From: Steromphala cineraria | Lineage: Eukaryota; Mollusca; Gastropoda; Trochida; Trochidae | Assembly: GCA_916613615.1 (NCBI GenBank) | Contig: OU744720.1 | Coordinates: forward strand, 5,869,749-5,933,748 | Direction: 5' to 3' | DNA: 64,000 bases | In this document: piece after piece, positions 47,871 through 61,339 of the stretch | How the letters are laid out: each line of letters begins with the position of its first letter | Numbering within the stretch: the stretch's first letter is position 1 | Notes under the pieces: model-generated | What the model saw: only the letters and a program-made list of their open reading frames with translations | The model's database searches: none | Told to the model about the DNA's origin: nothing | Program-made: the position numbers and the translations under genes

Positions 47871-48242
47871 TTAAAGGGGCAGTAGCACGTTTTTAGGGGG
47901 AATATAAGGTGATGTCAGAAAATGAAAATAAATACGGGGGGTAGTTCCAACTGAAAGACAATGTATTTAATCTAACTGGAGCAGAAATAAATCAAATATA
48001 TAACATAAAGTTTAGACATGCGATTCCTTTCATTTAACAAAATGATTTAAAGGTGTTCACACAAAAATGGCCGCCAATGGATTTTATGTGAATCTTCATA
48101 CTTTGTCCTCTGACTATGGATGATTGACTTGTGTAATGAGATTTTTAGCACTGTCAAAATAATACATATAACATTAACTTACAATTATCAGTGAAAATTT
48201 GAAATTATAAAATTGTCAAAAAACGTGCTACTGCCCCTTTAA
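47871..48242. mobile_element. TTAA-flanked MITE, copy 1
   Basis: A 372-bp element with inverted ends 'aggggcagtagcacgttttt' and 'aaaaacgtgctactgcccct', flanked by TTAA on both sides (47871-47874, 48239-48242), the target duplication used by piggyBac-like elements. No coding capacity. A second copy lies at 54231-54540. Confidence 0.85.
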
Positions 48243-48514
48243 CGGCCACAGGCCTATAGTACAAAAGATAATTTACCTCCTTCTCCTACTGTTCATTTAA
48301 CACAGTGACTTTACAGGAGCAGACACCACGAATAACAATGTTTGACACCATACAATTAACAATCTATATAGTGCAAAAAGGCAAATCATTGAAAACGAAA
48401 GAGTTATTGCCTTCAAATGTCTAACATGGATTTTGATTACAAAGGCCAACTGAACGGGGAAAGCGAGGTGGAGGCAGGAAGAAGAGACCTAAGGTCTTTT
48501 AACATGATAAAAGT

Positions 48515-48830
48515 TTGATTCTAGCGGCGGATGCCTCCAATTATGGGATCAGAGCAGCAATATGACATGAAATGTCACAAGGTAAACGTTCGATGTACTT
48601 GTGCATCCATAACTCTAACTGCCGCAGGAATGTATTGTTTATAAGTCGAGAGAGAGAATCTGGCTATCATCTATGATCTACAGAAACATCACAAGTACTT
48701 ACGGTTTACCCTCTACACAGACCATAAACCTCAAGTTACTATTCTAGGTCTAAAGACAGTATCCTTGTTCTGGCTGCCACAAGACTTTTAAAATGGGCCA
48801 ATCAGCTATCGTCAATGATATACACTTAGG
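48515..48830 (+). pseudogene. Ty3/gypsy-type RNase H fragment
   Basis: Conceptual translation on the plus strand retains RNase H blocks of gypsy-like pol: 'ILAADASNYGIRAAI' near 48518-48562 (first catalytic Asp in ADAS), then after a frameshift and stops 'ENLAIIYDLQKHHKYL' near 48653-48700, 'FTLYTDHKPQVTILG' near 48704-48750 (catalytic Asp in TDHKP) and 'RLLKWANQLSS' in a further frame near 48785-48820. No RT core, integrase or LTR was found nearby, so this is an isolated, broken fragment. Confidence 0.85.
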
Positions 48831-49239
48831 CCTATGACATAAAGAACAAACAAGCTGCAATCGATCAAGAATAATATTTTCTTCCGCAACATACAACAGC
48901 AACAAATTTGAACATTATAAGTTACCATGTGTTCTCGAGTTTGATATGGAGAATATTATCATGACGATTCTAGCATTCAATCACATACGTTGTCTAAATA
49001 AGAGTATCACCTCTGTCTGTTAGATATCTCTATTCTATTCTATGCCTTTCTGTTTAAAGGCGACCATCACTTTAGAACATTTAAAACATTTTCAGATTCA
49101 GGAAAAAATGCCAAGGATAGTGATGCTGGAGGCAGTAACAGTAAATCCTCTTTTAACAACCATCTGTTGCTATGTTTACGTTCTGCTGGTCTTATATTGC
49201 ACAAGAATAAGTAGGATGGCCCCAATTAAACAATCAACA

Positions 49240-52200
49240 GGTTATGTCATTTGACACTTTACACATTTCACACAGTTCATCGCGTGCATTATGTCAATTA
49301 ATATGTTTTGTGAGTGTTGGAGGTGTTAAATGCTTAACTTAATGATATATCAATACCACTAGGGTGATCTCAAAATAGAGGATTTGTGTTTATTATTGCT
49401 TCAACCCACTGCTCATAACTTTCCCATCTTTTTCTCGTTATTGTTCAGTGCAAAGAGGGGTGTCTGATGAGTTATGAACAGTAGAAACACATACAGCACA
49501 TATCACTTATCAATCTAGAGGGAAAATAAAGAGAACATTTGATTGCAATAAGTTTTGAAAGATTCACTTGTACCAGGAATATTCAAATATTATTATTATA
49601 ATTATGCTTCCGAAACATTCGATAGACAAATTTCAATGTACAACGTTTTAGACAAATACAGCGTAATATTGTGTACAATGACAATCAATCACAAGAAGGA
49701 TAACGATCATTAGATTACTATTGATTTTTGTCCCAATGCTGTGCGTAATCAACACGAGCTGCAAACGAACTTTTGTGTTTGGTTCCTCCTAGTTTGGGTT
49801 CTGGTGCAACCACGCTGTGCTGTATCACTTCCAGAAGTATTAATGTTATTGCATAAATGAATTGCAATGAGAACTCACACGTTTTTCAGGACAACACTGG
49901 ACAAAAATTAGAAAAACTTAGTGCTTATGTGATACCTGAAGCTAATGTAGTTTTGCCAAAGGAAATATTTTATGTAAAGATGAATCGTAATTGAAGACAT
50001 ATTCATTTGGTTTAATATTTTTAAAATCTGAAAGTTAAAAAAAACCATTTATTAACATATGTTTGTATTTATACTTGTGTATATATACTTATACTTGGTT
50101 GTGTCAGTGACAAAACCATTACGCACATGATTACACAAGTGATTCACCCTAATACAGAGATTTTGGATTTTGCTGGCAACCTTTGATGCACAAAGATTGG
50201 GGTCTTTTTTGCGTTGAATTAGTGTGCACGGAATGACTGGATATGGTGCTGTTATTCAGATTTCAGGAAATGCACATTTTGAAACTACAGTTCAATTTCA
50301 TGCATGAATACATTTTTGTTTTTGAACCTTTTGACGTTGAATACTAACAATCTTTTCAAAAATTATTTCGTAAAAATGAAACAACGTTTGGTAGATCAGT
50401 ACTGCATGTGTTATTGTGTTACCGGTTTTCCAACTACATTTTACCGAAAACGTCTTCAAATTCTTTAAAATTTATCAAGAAATGCCTTAAATTTGTCCCT
50501 TTGTGCTTTCTCTAAATAATCAAAAAAAATAGTACAATGTAGGCTTAAATAGTATTATTATAGTTGTATTTTTATATCAGTTTTTTCACATAGTCAAAAT
50601 CATCTCTGCATTTTTAAGAAAATATTCTGCCGAATATCAGAATAGTGTTTTGATTACAGTTAGCGAAAGATAATTATACCGTTTTGTCTTATTCTGTAGA
50701 AAAAAATGAAGAAGGATTGATAAAATAGACACGTGAATCATAATTAACTTCAATTTATTTAAATATTTTGTCGTTTGGACTATCACACAGTTATTTCATT
50801 TTTTTTATTTTGAAGATACATGGTGAGGAAGTGAGAGTCCTTAATTCCTCCAAAACAGGAGATATTCTCAATAGAGTTTAGGCGTCGACTGAAGACAAGG
50901 GTCACGCCTGCGACAGGTGTAATCAATTCATGACGTAAATGAAGAAGAGCCATTAGGAGATATGGCTTATTCCCCCGGCGCGACTGAAATCTATTGATCA
51001 GTTTTAGCATATATTTTGATATACTGAGTGTGTGAATAATGTTGTATGCATACATGCCGCTAGTTTTGTTTGACTTTTAATAACCACCATAGGACTATTA
51101 TAAACCACATCTAGGTGTTTTTAATTAGTAAATGCTCATGTTATGCCATTGTCATGTTCCTCAGGCTAATGTGAAGAGAGAGCAAAACAACCATCCTGTT
51201 TGATTGAATATGTTTTTTGATTAAAACATCTTCATTCATTGATGAGACACAGTTTAGAAGTTAATGGTAATGTTTGAATGAAGAATTTCATTAAGTTTAA
51301 ACTCCCTGCAATTTGAAAACAGCAAAAGGCACATTTGTAAACAGTTTCATTGAGCTAGCCCTATGGTTTTAAAATTCTGCTCCGAAAACGCATTTCGAAA
51401 CTGCGTTTCCCTGGAAACCGAAATAATAACAAATTCCAGAAAGTTGAAAATCCCAAAAGGCACAACTAAATGTCAAGGTTAGTCAATATACTTAGTTTCA
51501 TTGAGCTAACCCTAATGGTTTTCAAATTCTGCTCTAAAAACGCAATTTCTAAATCCGATGTCAGATTCAGAATCGTATACGATGTCTGCTCGTTTACCAG
51601 GTTCCCGACGTGGACAGATTGTGTGATGAGGATCGGTCAGTCAAAGACGAGTTTCATTAAATTTTGTTACATACATGTATATATATAAACGGATTGTCAA
51701 TGGAGTTATCACGAATATTTTCACTCAGTATATGGCTACTTTAAAAAGGCTGAGTAATGACATCCATGAAAGTAGAGTGAACACCTCACTTGGTATTGTC
51801 AATGTGCACATCTTTCTTTATCAATGTTTTAATTTTGTTTACCTTTGATGATTTTCATTTATGTGATTCTAATAATGCCAGGATGCTTTGACCTGAACTC
51901 CGAGCAGCTAGCAACCTGCTGTATAATTGTTGAATCAGATATATCCATTACATACCAACCTCTAAAAGAAAAAGTAATCTTCAAAATATCCTATCTATAG
52001 CTTACATTTATTCAAATCTAAAGCAATCGTTATCTATGGTCAATTATACTTAGGTGCCTAACCCTAATTTTGGAGCTGAAACTCTACATACTATCTGTAA
52101 TGAAAGGGTCAACTCATTTCTTGAACAATATTTACAAGAGACATCAAATACTCATATAATCAGATATATGTGACATTTGGTACACACTTTTATTTTTCAA

Positions 52201-53600
52201 GGCACGAGGACACGGACAACATTCTAAAGGGTATTTTAAATATACTAAAAAAAGAGAGTTTAGGATATATGTTTAATGAAAGTATGAACATTTATTTGTC
52301 ACAGGCTCGCATTAAATAAATGTTGATCTTTATATAGTATATCAATGATGCCGAAACACACCTGTTTTGTAATCTCGACTTACAGACAAAAGGCTCTGAT
52401 CTCAATACATTCCAAGTTTAACACTAGGAGTAGCTCAACAAGACAAGTCTGATTTGTAAATACGCATTCAATTTGCTATTGACGTTCAATTACTCAAGCT
52501 TATTTTATTAAGGTTACATGTGGTGACAGTGTCTTCTATTCTACGCTTAATTGCACAAAGCCCTCTTATCCAAGAAGTAGTCATTTGTCATGGGAATTAC
52601 GAAAGACTGCTTCAGCCTTCAAAAACTAGTGTGTTGGTGAAGATATATGTGAGAAGGTATTTGACCTGTAAACGGTTTTCGGCGGAGAAGTTATTAAGGT
52701 TAAAGGGTGAAGTTACATCTATTTTTCCTAGTTACAATTTTAATAATTTTACCTCTTTTAGGTAAAAAAATTACGTTTTTTTTCCGTAATAGAAAAAAAC
52801 CCATTATTATACTACCAGCTACGCTTTAAATTGACATTGACAAATTATTATTTTTACCGAATTAACCGTGTTATATGAAAACAAATGTAGTCTTTGTATC
52901 AAGTATCGCATTGTGTAGTACCACCAAAATATTTTGTAAATAGATTTTTCATTTCTGATGTATGTTCATATAGATAACTTAATGACAATGTATTTTACAC
53001 AAATGAGAATTTACTTTTACCTAAAAGGTATTAATGGTCTAAATACAAATGTAAGAAATAGGCTAGAAAAGAAATGAGCCACACATTCGCACCTCAGATA
53101 AGCATTATTGATTGATTATTTTACTTAAGGAAATCTGGCCTTTTGTATTGAGATCTTAATTATGCACATCAGGTAAAAAGTGACAGAAGATCGTATTTCC
53201 GTACTTGGTACTTCCGGTTTCATATAGATCTTAGCACCGACGTATCATGGATAAACTTAAACTTATACCATAGGGACTTACATACTTTCAATCTTTTACA
53301 CTGCACATACATGTACATATACATTTCCTCTTGGTATTCATGACTTATTTAATTCAAAAATGGATGAAACAAATGACTACAAACACTCATTTTCATCAAA
53401 ATGTTATCTCAATAAAAAAAATTCAAAATATATGTAATGTCTAATATATCGATCAGTAAATTTTTTTAGTTGCACATGCCAAAGTGATAGGATATATTAA
53501 ATACTTTAGACACAGTGTCTAGTGCTGTTAACAAAACACTGGTCCTATATAATAACAACATAACGAGAGTCATCAAGAGAGTGCATAGCCAACCGGCCCC
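49240..53600 (+). repeat. Long segmental duplication, copy beta (partial)
   Basis: Collinear with the left and middle parts of copy alpha. Matching anchors: 49240 with 23281, 50441 with 24725 ('cgaaaacgtcttcaaa'), 51790-51910 with 24780-24905, 52050 with 25045, 52500-52590 with 25320-25405, 53090 with 35281, 53200 with 35420 and 53330 with 35580. The alpha sequence between about 25.9 and 35.0 kb, including the DIRS element, has no counterpart here. Confidence 0.75.
51310..51570 (+). repeat. Two tandem units of a dispersed 'tttcattgagctaaccct' repeat
   Basis: Two roughly 130-bp units share 'aaaaggcac', 'gtttcattgagcta.ccct.atggttttaaattctgctc' and 'aaaacgca'. Related single copies sit in alpha (35931-35997) and gamma (59128-59184). 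Confidence 0.7.
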
Positions 53601-54230
53601 AACGAATTTGATAGCATAAATTTCTTCTTAAACTATGAAGTCATTTATATTGTCCATGCCGATATGACTTCTTACAACAAAGGTCTAAGGATAATCTATG
53701 ACAAATTGATTGGGATCAACACTATCCCAAAAGTACTTGATTTTTGGAATAATGTCTTTCAACATGATGTAGTTTAGAATGGTGTGTTGAAATCTATAGA
53801 AAATGCACAAATAATCGTAAAATGTTTGGCTTTTGATACAAATTTATCTATAGACCTATTTATAAAGAAATAATTACCTTAGATTAAAGTTGTTGACAAT
53901 GAAATGTGCATACTTTGTGCAAAAGATATGTTTTACATGCGTATATTGAATGTGAATTTGTAAGGAAATCTGGGCATAATTTGGAACTTTTCTTACTTTC
54001 CTTATTTTGATTGACACTTCCATTATCTTTGGACTCTGTTCTCACAACATTAAATAAGTTCATCATATCATACTTACCTTACGATTCATATGTGTTTGAA
54101 GTTTTTATCAACATGTTCTTTCTTTGAAGGTAGTTGTTCATTGCCTTAAGATAACTTTCAAAGTTGAAAAATGAAAATATAGTTAAAAAATAACAATTAG
54201 ATCTTTCTTGAAACAGTTACCTACTGTACT

Positions 54231-54540
54231 TTAAAGGGGCAGTAGCACGTTTTTAGGGGGAATATATGGTGATGTCAAGAAAATGAAAATTAATGGTTCC
54301 AATTGAAAGACAATGTATTTAAACTAAATGAAGCAGTAATAATTCAAGAGTATAATGTAAAGTCCATGCGATTCCCTTTTCTAACACAAACTGAATTTAA
54401 GGTGTTCACACAAAATGGCCGCCAATGGATTTTATGAGATTTTTAACACTATAAACATAATACATTTAGCATTAAAGTACAATTATCAGTGAAATATTTA
54501 AAATATAAAATTGTCAAAAAACACGCTACTGCCCCTCTAA
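54231..54540. mobile_element. TTAA-type MITE, copy 2
   Basis: A 310-bp relative of 47871-48242 with the same 'aggggcagtagcacgttttt' left end, the internal 'aatggccgccaatggattttat' and a right end 'acgctactgcccct'. The right flank is CTAA in place of TTAA, a probable point mutation. An internal stretch is shorter than in copy 1. Confidence 0.85.
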
Positions 54541-57500
54541 CGAAGCATACATGTAATACTTATACCATATACTACTCTTGTCCAGCTTATACATGTACTA
54601 CCAAAGTCTTTATACTTTAAACTCAGTATGCTGGAATTGACTAAAGCTTAACAATGTGTATATTAGTTTTATATGTAAAGTATCAACCTACATGTATGTA
54701 CCTACTCATATAAATTGTACTGTAGTGGCTTATCATTACGCAACTAGAAACTTGTAGGCCAATGAAAACGATTAAAGGTTGGGAAGAATTCATTTCTTTG
54801 AATCATGAAATTCTTAACTTCAAACCACTTCTTGCTACCATTTCCACTTTAGATCTCGAATGTCTTTAGATTACGAATAGAATAGGGAATAAGTTGCAAC
54901 CATGTGAAATATGTAATCCAAAACCAGTGTACAATTAATGATGAAAAGGTTTTATTTATTTTTTTCAAATTCATTTTCAACATATCAATCATTTTCGTCA
55001 TATGACATAAAATAAGAGAATGGTAAAAATTAGTTTATCAATGCTTTTTACACTTATGCAACTTCGATTATCCAGGCACATATCACACACATATTAGCCA
55101 TGCGTGAGTTATTCGGCCACTTACTGTACCCTACCAATTGAAGCGTGGCAATGTGAGAATTATTTTATTGGACAACATTCTCTATGGAGCCACGTGTATG
55201 TTACTGTATGGATACACCTGCAATTCAAAATCCACGTTTGTGTTTAAATCAATAATTGTATATTTTGCACTTCTCGGTCACAGATTAACTGGTTTCATGG
55301 ATATCTCACAAGTTATTCATTTCCAGTACGGAACGTTGCGTAAGATACATTTTAGATACACAAGCAATACTTGCTATCTGATATATGCAGAAATGTTTTT
55401 GGTATTATGTAAAAACTTTAAAAAGAGTACAACTATTTGAATATATCATTATCTAAGTTGTTTTATGTAAAGTTGAATTAACTATTCAGCATTATGATTG
55501 AAATAATTTCAATCTAATGCTATGCTCTATCTAATTTGACAATTTAAACACATTAAATCTCAAACAATTATTTAAGATCTATTTCAGTTGTGTACATTTA
55601 TCCATGTCAATAAAATATACATTGAATATAAACGATCATTGATGAGATTGATAACCAAATGAGTTTTTTGTAAACTATCCCCATCCACACTTGCCTTTTT
55701 CCTTGATTGAAACCATAAAATATTTAGAACTTAGAACGGTCTCGGGTGATTAGCAGTGCTAAGCGCTCATTAGAGTTACCAAAGCAGACATGTCGCTGAC
55801 AAGTGCTCCAGCATTGAGACGTGAGGCTTATCCAGGAGTAATGACTTCAGCAATCTTATTCTACGTGTAATTTATGAGCACTTATGCTTCAATTCATAAC
55901 CCTAATTTTTTAGCTGAAACTCTACACAATATCTGCATAATAAGGTGAACTCATTTTTCAAACATGATTTGCAAGGCACATTCAATTATCATATAATCAT
56001 TTACATGTGACATTTGGAAGAAACCTTTATTTTTCGAGTCCCGAGGACACTGACACCACTCATCAAGGGAAATTAAAGATATATACTGTAGAAATGTGAA
56101 GGGTTTTCGAATGCATAAACATTGATTCGCCAGAGACTTGCATTATACAAATGTTATTCCTAATTTATGATATCATTGATACAGAAACACACTTGTTAAA
56201 TAATATCTATTTACCTTCAAAAGATTATAATCATAACGTTTTTAGAGTTAATCATTGGTAGTAAAGAAAACTTCCCGACAAGCCAGATTTGTAAGTACGC
56301 ATTCAATTTGCTAGTGACGTTCCATTACTCAAGCTTCAACTTTATCAGGGGTGCATGTTTAGTGAAAGTGTTTTCTATTCTGAGCTCAATCGCATAAAGC
56401 CTCCTAACCCAAGCAGCACATTAGTCATCTAGGAATTTAGAAGAAGCCATTGACCTTTACAGTGTTTCTTGTTTGTGAAGATATCTGTGAGAAGGAAAAT
56501 TACCTAAATTTTTTTGGTGAATAATTTACTCAAGTTACGTTACACATATTTCCAAGATTTCCTTTTTATTATATTCTCTGTTAGGCTAACAATAACAAGG
56601 GTTTTGTATTGTCTTTCACCAATGTAAAAAAAATATCCAGTGTGTTCATTACACTAACCCCATTGAAACGCTTTGCGGTATTGACATTGACATTTTCTCA
56701 TGTTATAAAAAAAACGTCATCTCATTGCAAGTTCACTTTTCAAAACCATGGCGTAATAATACCAAAATATAATTTTAAACAAGATGTTAATTTAGATACG
56801 GACATGGAACCTTTTTATAAAATCTGTAAAAAGTGTTTTCTATAAGCATTAACGTTTATCGATATTTACACAAACGATTCACAATTTTGCAAGAGGTTCG
56901 ATTCATCAGTGAGAACCTATACAAATGCTCTTAAAACGGTCAGCAATATTGTTATCATCAACCAGTTGTCTCAAATAGTCTGCTACATGTAGTATCTTGA
57001 TGTGCACTGTTTATTAAATGTGTCAGTAGTTTTATTACAGATTCAATGCAAATATAAAAATGAGATGTTTCTTCGGAATGTTGTCCTCACACAGATTGTA
57101 ACTCCCTAATTGTTGAAGTCTGAGCAAGATTTGATTTTAGCTAAGATGACGAATTATGGTTTACCAACACTCCTTCTTTCAGATAGGAATCACAGCTCGT
57201 GTTACTCGTGTTTTCAAGCGTTCTCTCAGTACTCATTGTATCGTTTGCACACCACTTAAGTTCAGTCGTGGTGCAGAAGAACTTAGTAATTCATTACTCA
57301 ACATAAACTGTGAAATATAAATAGTACTAATATATTAAGTTACTGGATGTTGATTGGTAACATTTCTATCACATTTGGTTTCCTACTTCATGTGTTAAGA
57401 GGCTCGGTCTCTGCTTTGAGCAAATATGTGTTTACATTTTCGTTAAAATTAACCTTTCTTATGCATCAGTGTTTAAAAATATTAAACTGAAACTTTGGTA

Positions 57501-58339
57501 GTCTTCACTGTCACTTTATCTTAACAAAGATTGTGAATTATCAAAATTCAAGTAAATAATAATTATAACTTACTGAATGTATGATACCAGGAGATAGAGA
57601 TCATGTTCCAGAAATTATATATCGGTAACGAGATTTTGAACAACCATTATAGAAGTCAAGTTAAGCATAATGACAGTCGATAACAATATACATTTCTGAT
57701 TCATTTACTCTTCGCATCACAATTAGTGATATAGCCACGATTACTAAATATCAAAGTACATTGAATATTGATCGACACAAGTCTCAGAATGAAGCATTCT
57801 TCATAATAAGAATACTGATGTATACTGATAACTGTTGAATTTGTGAAATGAACAGCCAACCACTTACGTTTGAAAAGTTGCAATGCTATCAAGTGATACT
57901 TCACAAAGGATGGGGTGGTGTTCTCCCTGAAAACACAAAGAACCACATTCATACACATCACGTCGTGATAAATGTTTTTCGGAATGAAACAATCGATTTC
58001 AGGAATATGGGCCATGCAACAATTTCTAGAAATTTCCTACACAACTGACTACCGTGTCCACGATGTAAAAGAGAGGCGATCCGGATATCTATTACATAAA
58101 CCTAACGAAATGGTATTTATGGTGTGACTTCCAATATATCTAAATCAATATGGTTCATTCAGATTTAAATAGGTAACTATTGGTTTTCTGTCCTCAATTT
58201 GTCATAGATCATTGACAATATATTGACAAAACACTTTCATAGATTAACAGCAAGGTTTGCAAAATAGTGTGAGTAAAAGTAAAAAGTAAAAGGATACTAA
58301 ACGATTACTATCGTCGACAGCAGTACTAGTAAAAACTGC

Positions 58340-58440
58340 GTACCGCATTAGACCTAATAAGTGCCCTGATCTAATAAGCGTCCTCAAAGAGTTTTGTAAT
58401 TATAGGTCTAATAACCGCCCATGTACCAGCGGTACTAAAA
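58340..58440 (+). repeat. Short repeat with 'tctaataa(g/c)cgcc' motifs
   Basis: Three spaced copies of 'ga/gg(c)ctaataa.(t/c)gccc'-like sequence, bounded by 'gtaccgc' and 'agcggtac', which are inverse to each other. Small repeat of unknown type. Confidence 0.45.
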
Positions 58441-59789
58441 TGATTAATTCAATGTATGCACTTTGTTTCATGAGGAATAAAAAGGATAAATTACCGGCAA
58501 TATGTGTTATGTTCTACTTAATAATATTTTTTACACTACAAATACATTACCACTTAGTATCCACGACTTATATCTTCACAAATTACTGAACAAATGTTAA
58601 GAACCCTAAAACATCCTCAAAATGTTGCTTCACTAATTTATTTGTTGATAGTTTCTGATATATCGATCATATTGTTTTTGGAGTCACACATGTCAAACGT
58701 TTTCAAATCTATTATCTAATTGAGAGATACTGTCTGGTGCTTAAAAGGGCCAAATTAGGCATAATGGTTCCTGCATGGTACCAAAATAACAAAATAACAT
58801 CAGTCATCAGAAGATATATATATCAGCAATTTCTAAAAAACAAGAAAATCTATCTTAAAAACCATCAATGATTTATGTAAAGGACAAAGCCATCTGTCAA
58901 CATTGGATGTTATGTTTCCATGGACACCACCAAAAATAAAAAAGAAGAACAATCCAAAAGACACACCTTTACATGATCCCTTTCAATATACCAATTCTAG
59001 CTAGATCTAATAGTTGACCGGAACCGGAATTCTACCTTTTGTTTCCAAAATAACCACCAAAAATAAAAACCCAAAGAAGTTAAAAACCACAAGGTATATA
59101 TTCACATGATGACATATACATGTATATACCAAGTTTCAATGAGTTAGGTTCTAATAGTTTTGTATTTATGCTCTGAAAACGCAGTCAATATGGGCGGACC
59201 GACAGACTGACAGAGCAATTACTATATCCAATTGTATTACATACCGTTTGGATAATAAGGTATAAAGTCGTAATTTATAGGTTATATAACTAATATACAT
59301 GTTAATGTGACACATCATTTCGACTTTGGTCATGCATAAGGTTAAAATTCTGTATTTTCATTTAAAAGTATGTAAATTGTTATTTAATGCATTCTGTTGT
59401 TATTTACTCGTAAGGATCTCCTGATCCGCCTTCTTGAAAACCTCAATCAATTGGGCAGGTTTTAAGAAATATAAAAACAAAAAGATGTTGAATTTTGAAC
59501 TTAAATCCGAACACGTTAGTGAATTTTTAGGATGATCTGAATATGTATTGGAAAAGTGTAAAGTGTAAAGAAAAGTGTAAAACGACATGATCCAAAGGGA
59601 ATCCCTTAAAATTCTCATGCTATACAACGTTACCGTTGTCACTTCTGTATTGGTGTGGTCCTCATTTATTTCTCACAATCCCTAAGGCGTTTGAATGTCC
59701 AGAAAGGGACCTATACAACCCATGGATTTGATTGGTGTGGCGGCAATGGTAATAGGATTAGATACAAATGTGATAGGAGCCTACTTCTT

Positions 59790-60600
59790 TCTTGATGGAC
59801 ACATTTTGCTCTAAAGGTTAATTCACCTTCAAATTTATTTCTTTTAATGAAGGTGTGATGAGACTCCTAAGCGTAATTGTAGAAGATGTGCCATCTAAAG
59901 AAACTATCAATCACTTAAAGCTGCTCACATAACAGTGCACCCAGCATATCAAGTGGTAAGCGTTGTTAGGACACTCAATGTATTTTATATCGAACATGTT
60001 AAAATACATCTCTATAACGTAAAAGGCAACTGCCAACTTTATGACAATGATCGTTGATGAAAATTAAGCAGCTGTTCATCATTTGCAAAGGCTTTATCAC
60101 CTTCCCTTTATATGTGATGTAGTTGGAGAATCTATCAAACTAAATGACCACATTTGGATATATGTCACACACATTGTCTTCAAAGGAAAGGAATCACCCT
60201 TCTCACAACATGTTATTGGCAATGAGGTCAACCTACAAATCCGGCATGCCACGTATATTATGCTTAACAATTCAACGTCAAGATTTATCAAAACAGGACC
60301 AGGTTTTATTTAAAATCTATAAGTGAATAAAATTATGGTATTCTAGGGGCACCTTTAAACCAAGCACCTACATACGCCCTACGAAAACTAACAGACAAAC
60401 ATTTTAAAATATTGAAGTCAATAAAACCACATTTAAATCAACATTAGAATAATTTTCATTCACATTGTCTTCAAACGAGGTTACGATCTCCGAAAGCTGC
60501 TTCAAAGTATCACCCTAACTTCTGTTGAGCTGACAGTATACTCACTGACTCCATTTACCGTTTCAACTGGCTCTTATGTGATACTTTAGCGTTCTGCAGA
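59790..60600 (+). pseudogene. Possible relic of a duplicated host gene, copy gamma
   Basis: Counterpart of 37620-38480. The first block is broken by a TAA (about 59822). The middle block remains open as part of a 76-codon frame (60083-60313) with 'VVGESIKLNDHIWIYV' and the shared 'ESPFSQHVIGNEVNLQIRHA'. The third block (60470-60590) has lost a base and gained stops on both strands. The pattern is that of a decaying copy; family unknown. Confidence 0.3.
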
Positions 60601-61339
60601 AGTGGATTTTATTTCTCTAAGACCACTGATAGAAAGCGATTATGTTCTTGTAATTTCGGACGTTTTTATCGCTAAGGGATAATATTTTGCTAATGAACAA
60701 ATAAGCATAAATATTAGTAAATTAATTGGCATTATAAAGAGTGATGACATTTTAAGATCATTATACATGCAGTATTTGGTCCAACATGACTACACACATC
60801 TGTTGAGCTTGCTTGTGAATAGAGAAGTCAAAACTGTCCAATAAGTTCAAAACTTGTTTTCACACCAATGTACAGCCTTAAACTAACATTCAAAGTTTAG
60901 AAAATGGAAATTGGATCTAGAGTCAAATGTACAGGGCATTTGAACAGGTGAACGGTGCACCTAGAAAAATGAGGAAAGGTCTGACTGCCTCAATCTAATA
61001 AATTCAGATCAACAAGTTTTATAGTATGACCTAGAAAATAACTGTTGATCTAAATTTATTTAGATTGTGACTGCCTGGTCTTGAATCATGTTTAACAGAC
61101 AATTCTAAATATGTCATCATAACCGTTTGCCTTTTAATAAACTATAAGACTGTTTCTGAAGCATGGAAAGCATTTACTGTCTACATTTTGTCACAATACA
61201 CCTGTGAACAACTGACTACTTTGTGAAATTATGAAGAAAATTGTAAGGCATACGTTATTTAAAGCGAAATATGTTTTCTATCATACTACCATAACTATTT
61301 AAAATACTCATTTCTCAACTGGCTACTGTATAATTTTAT

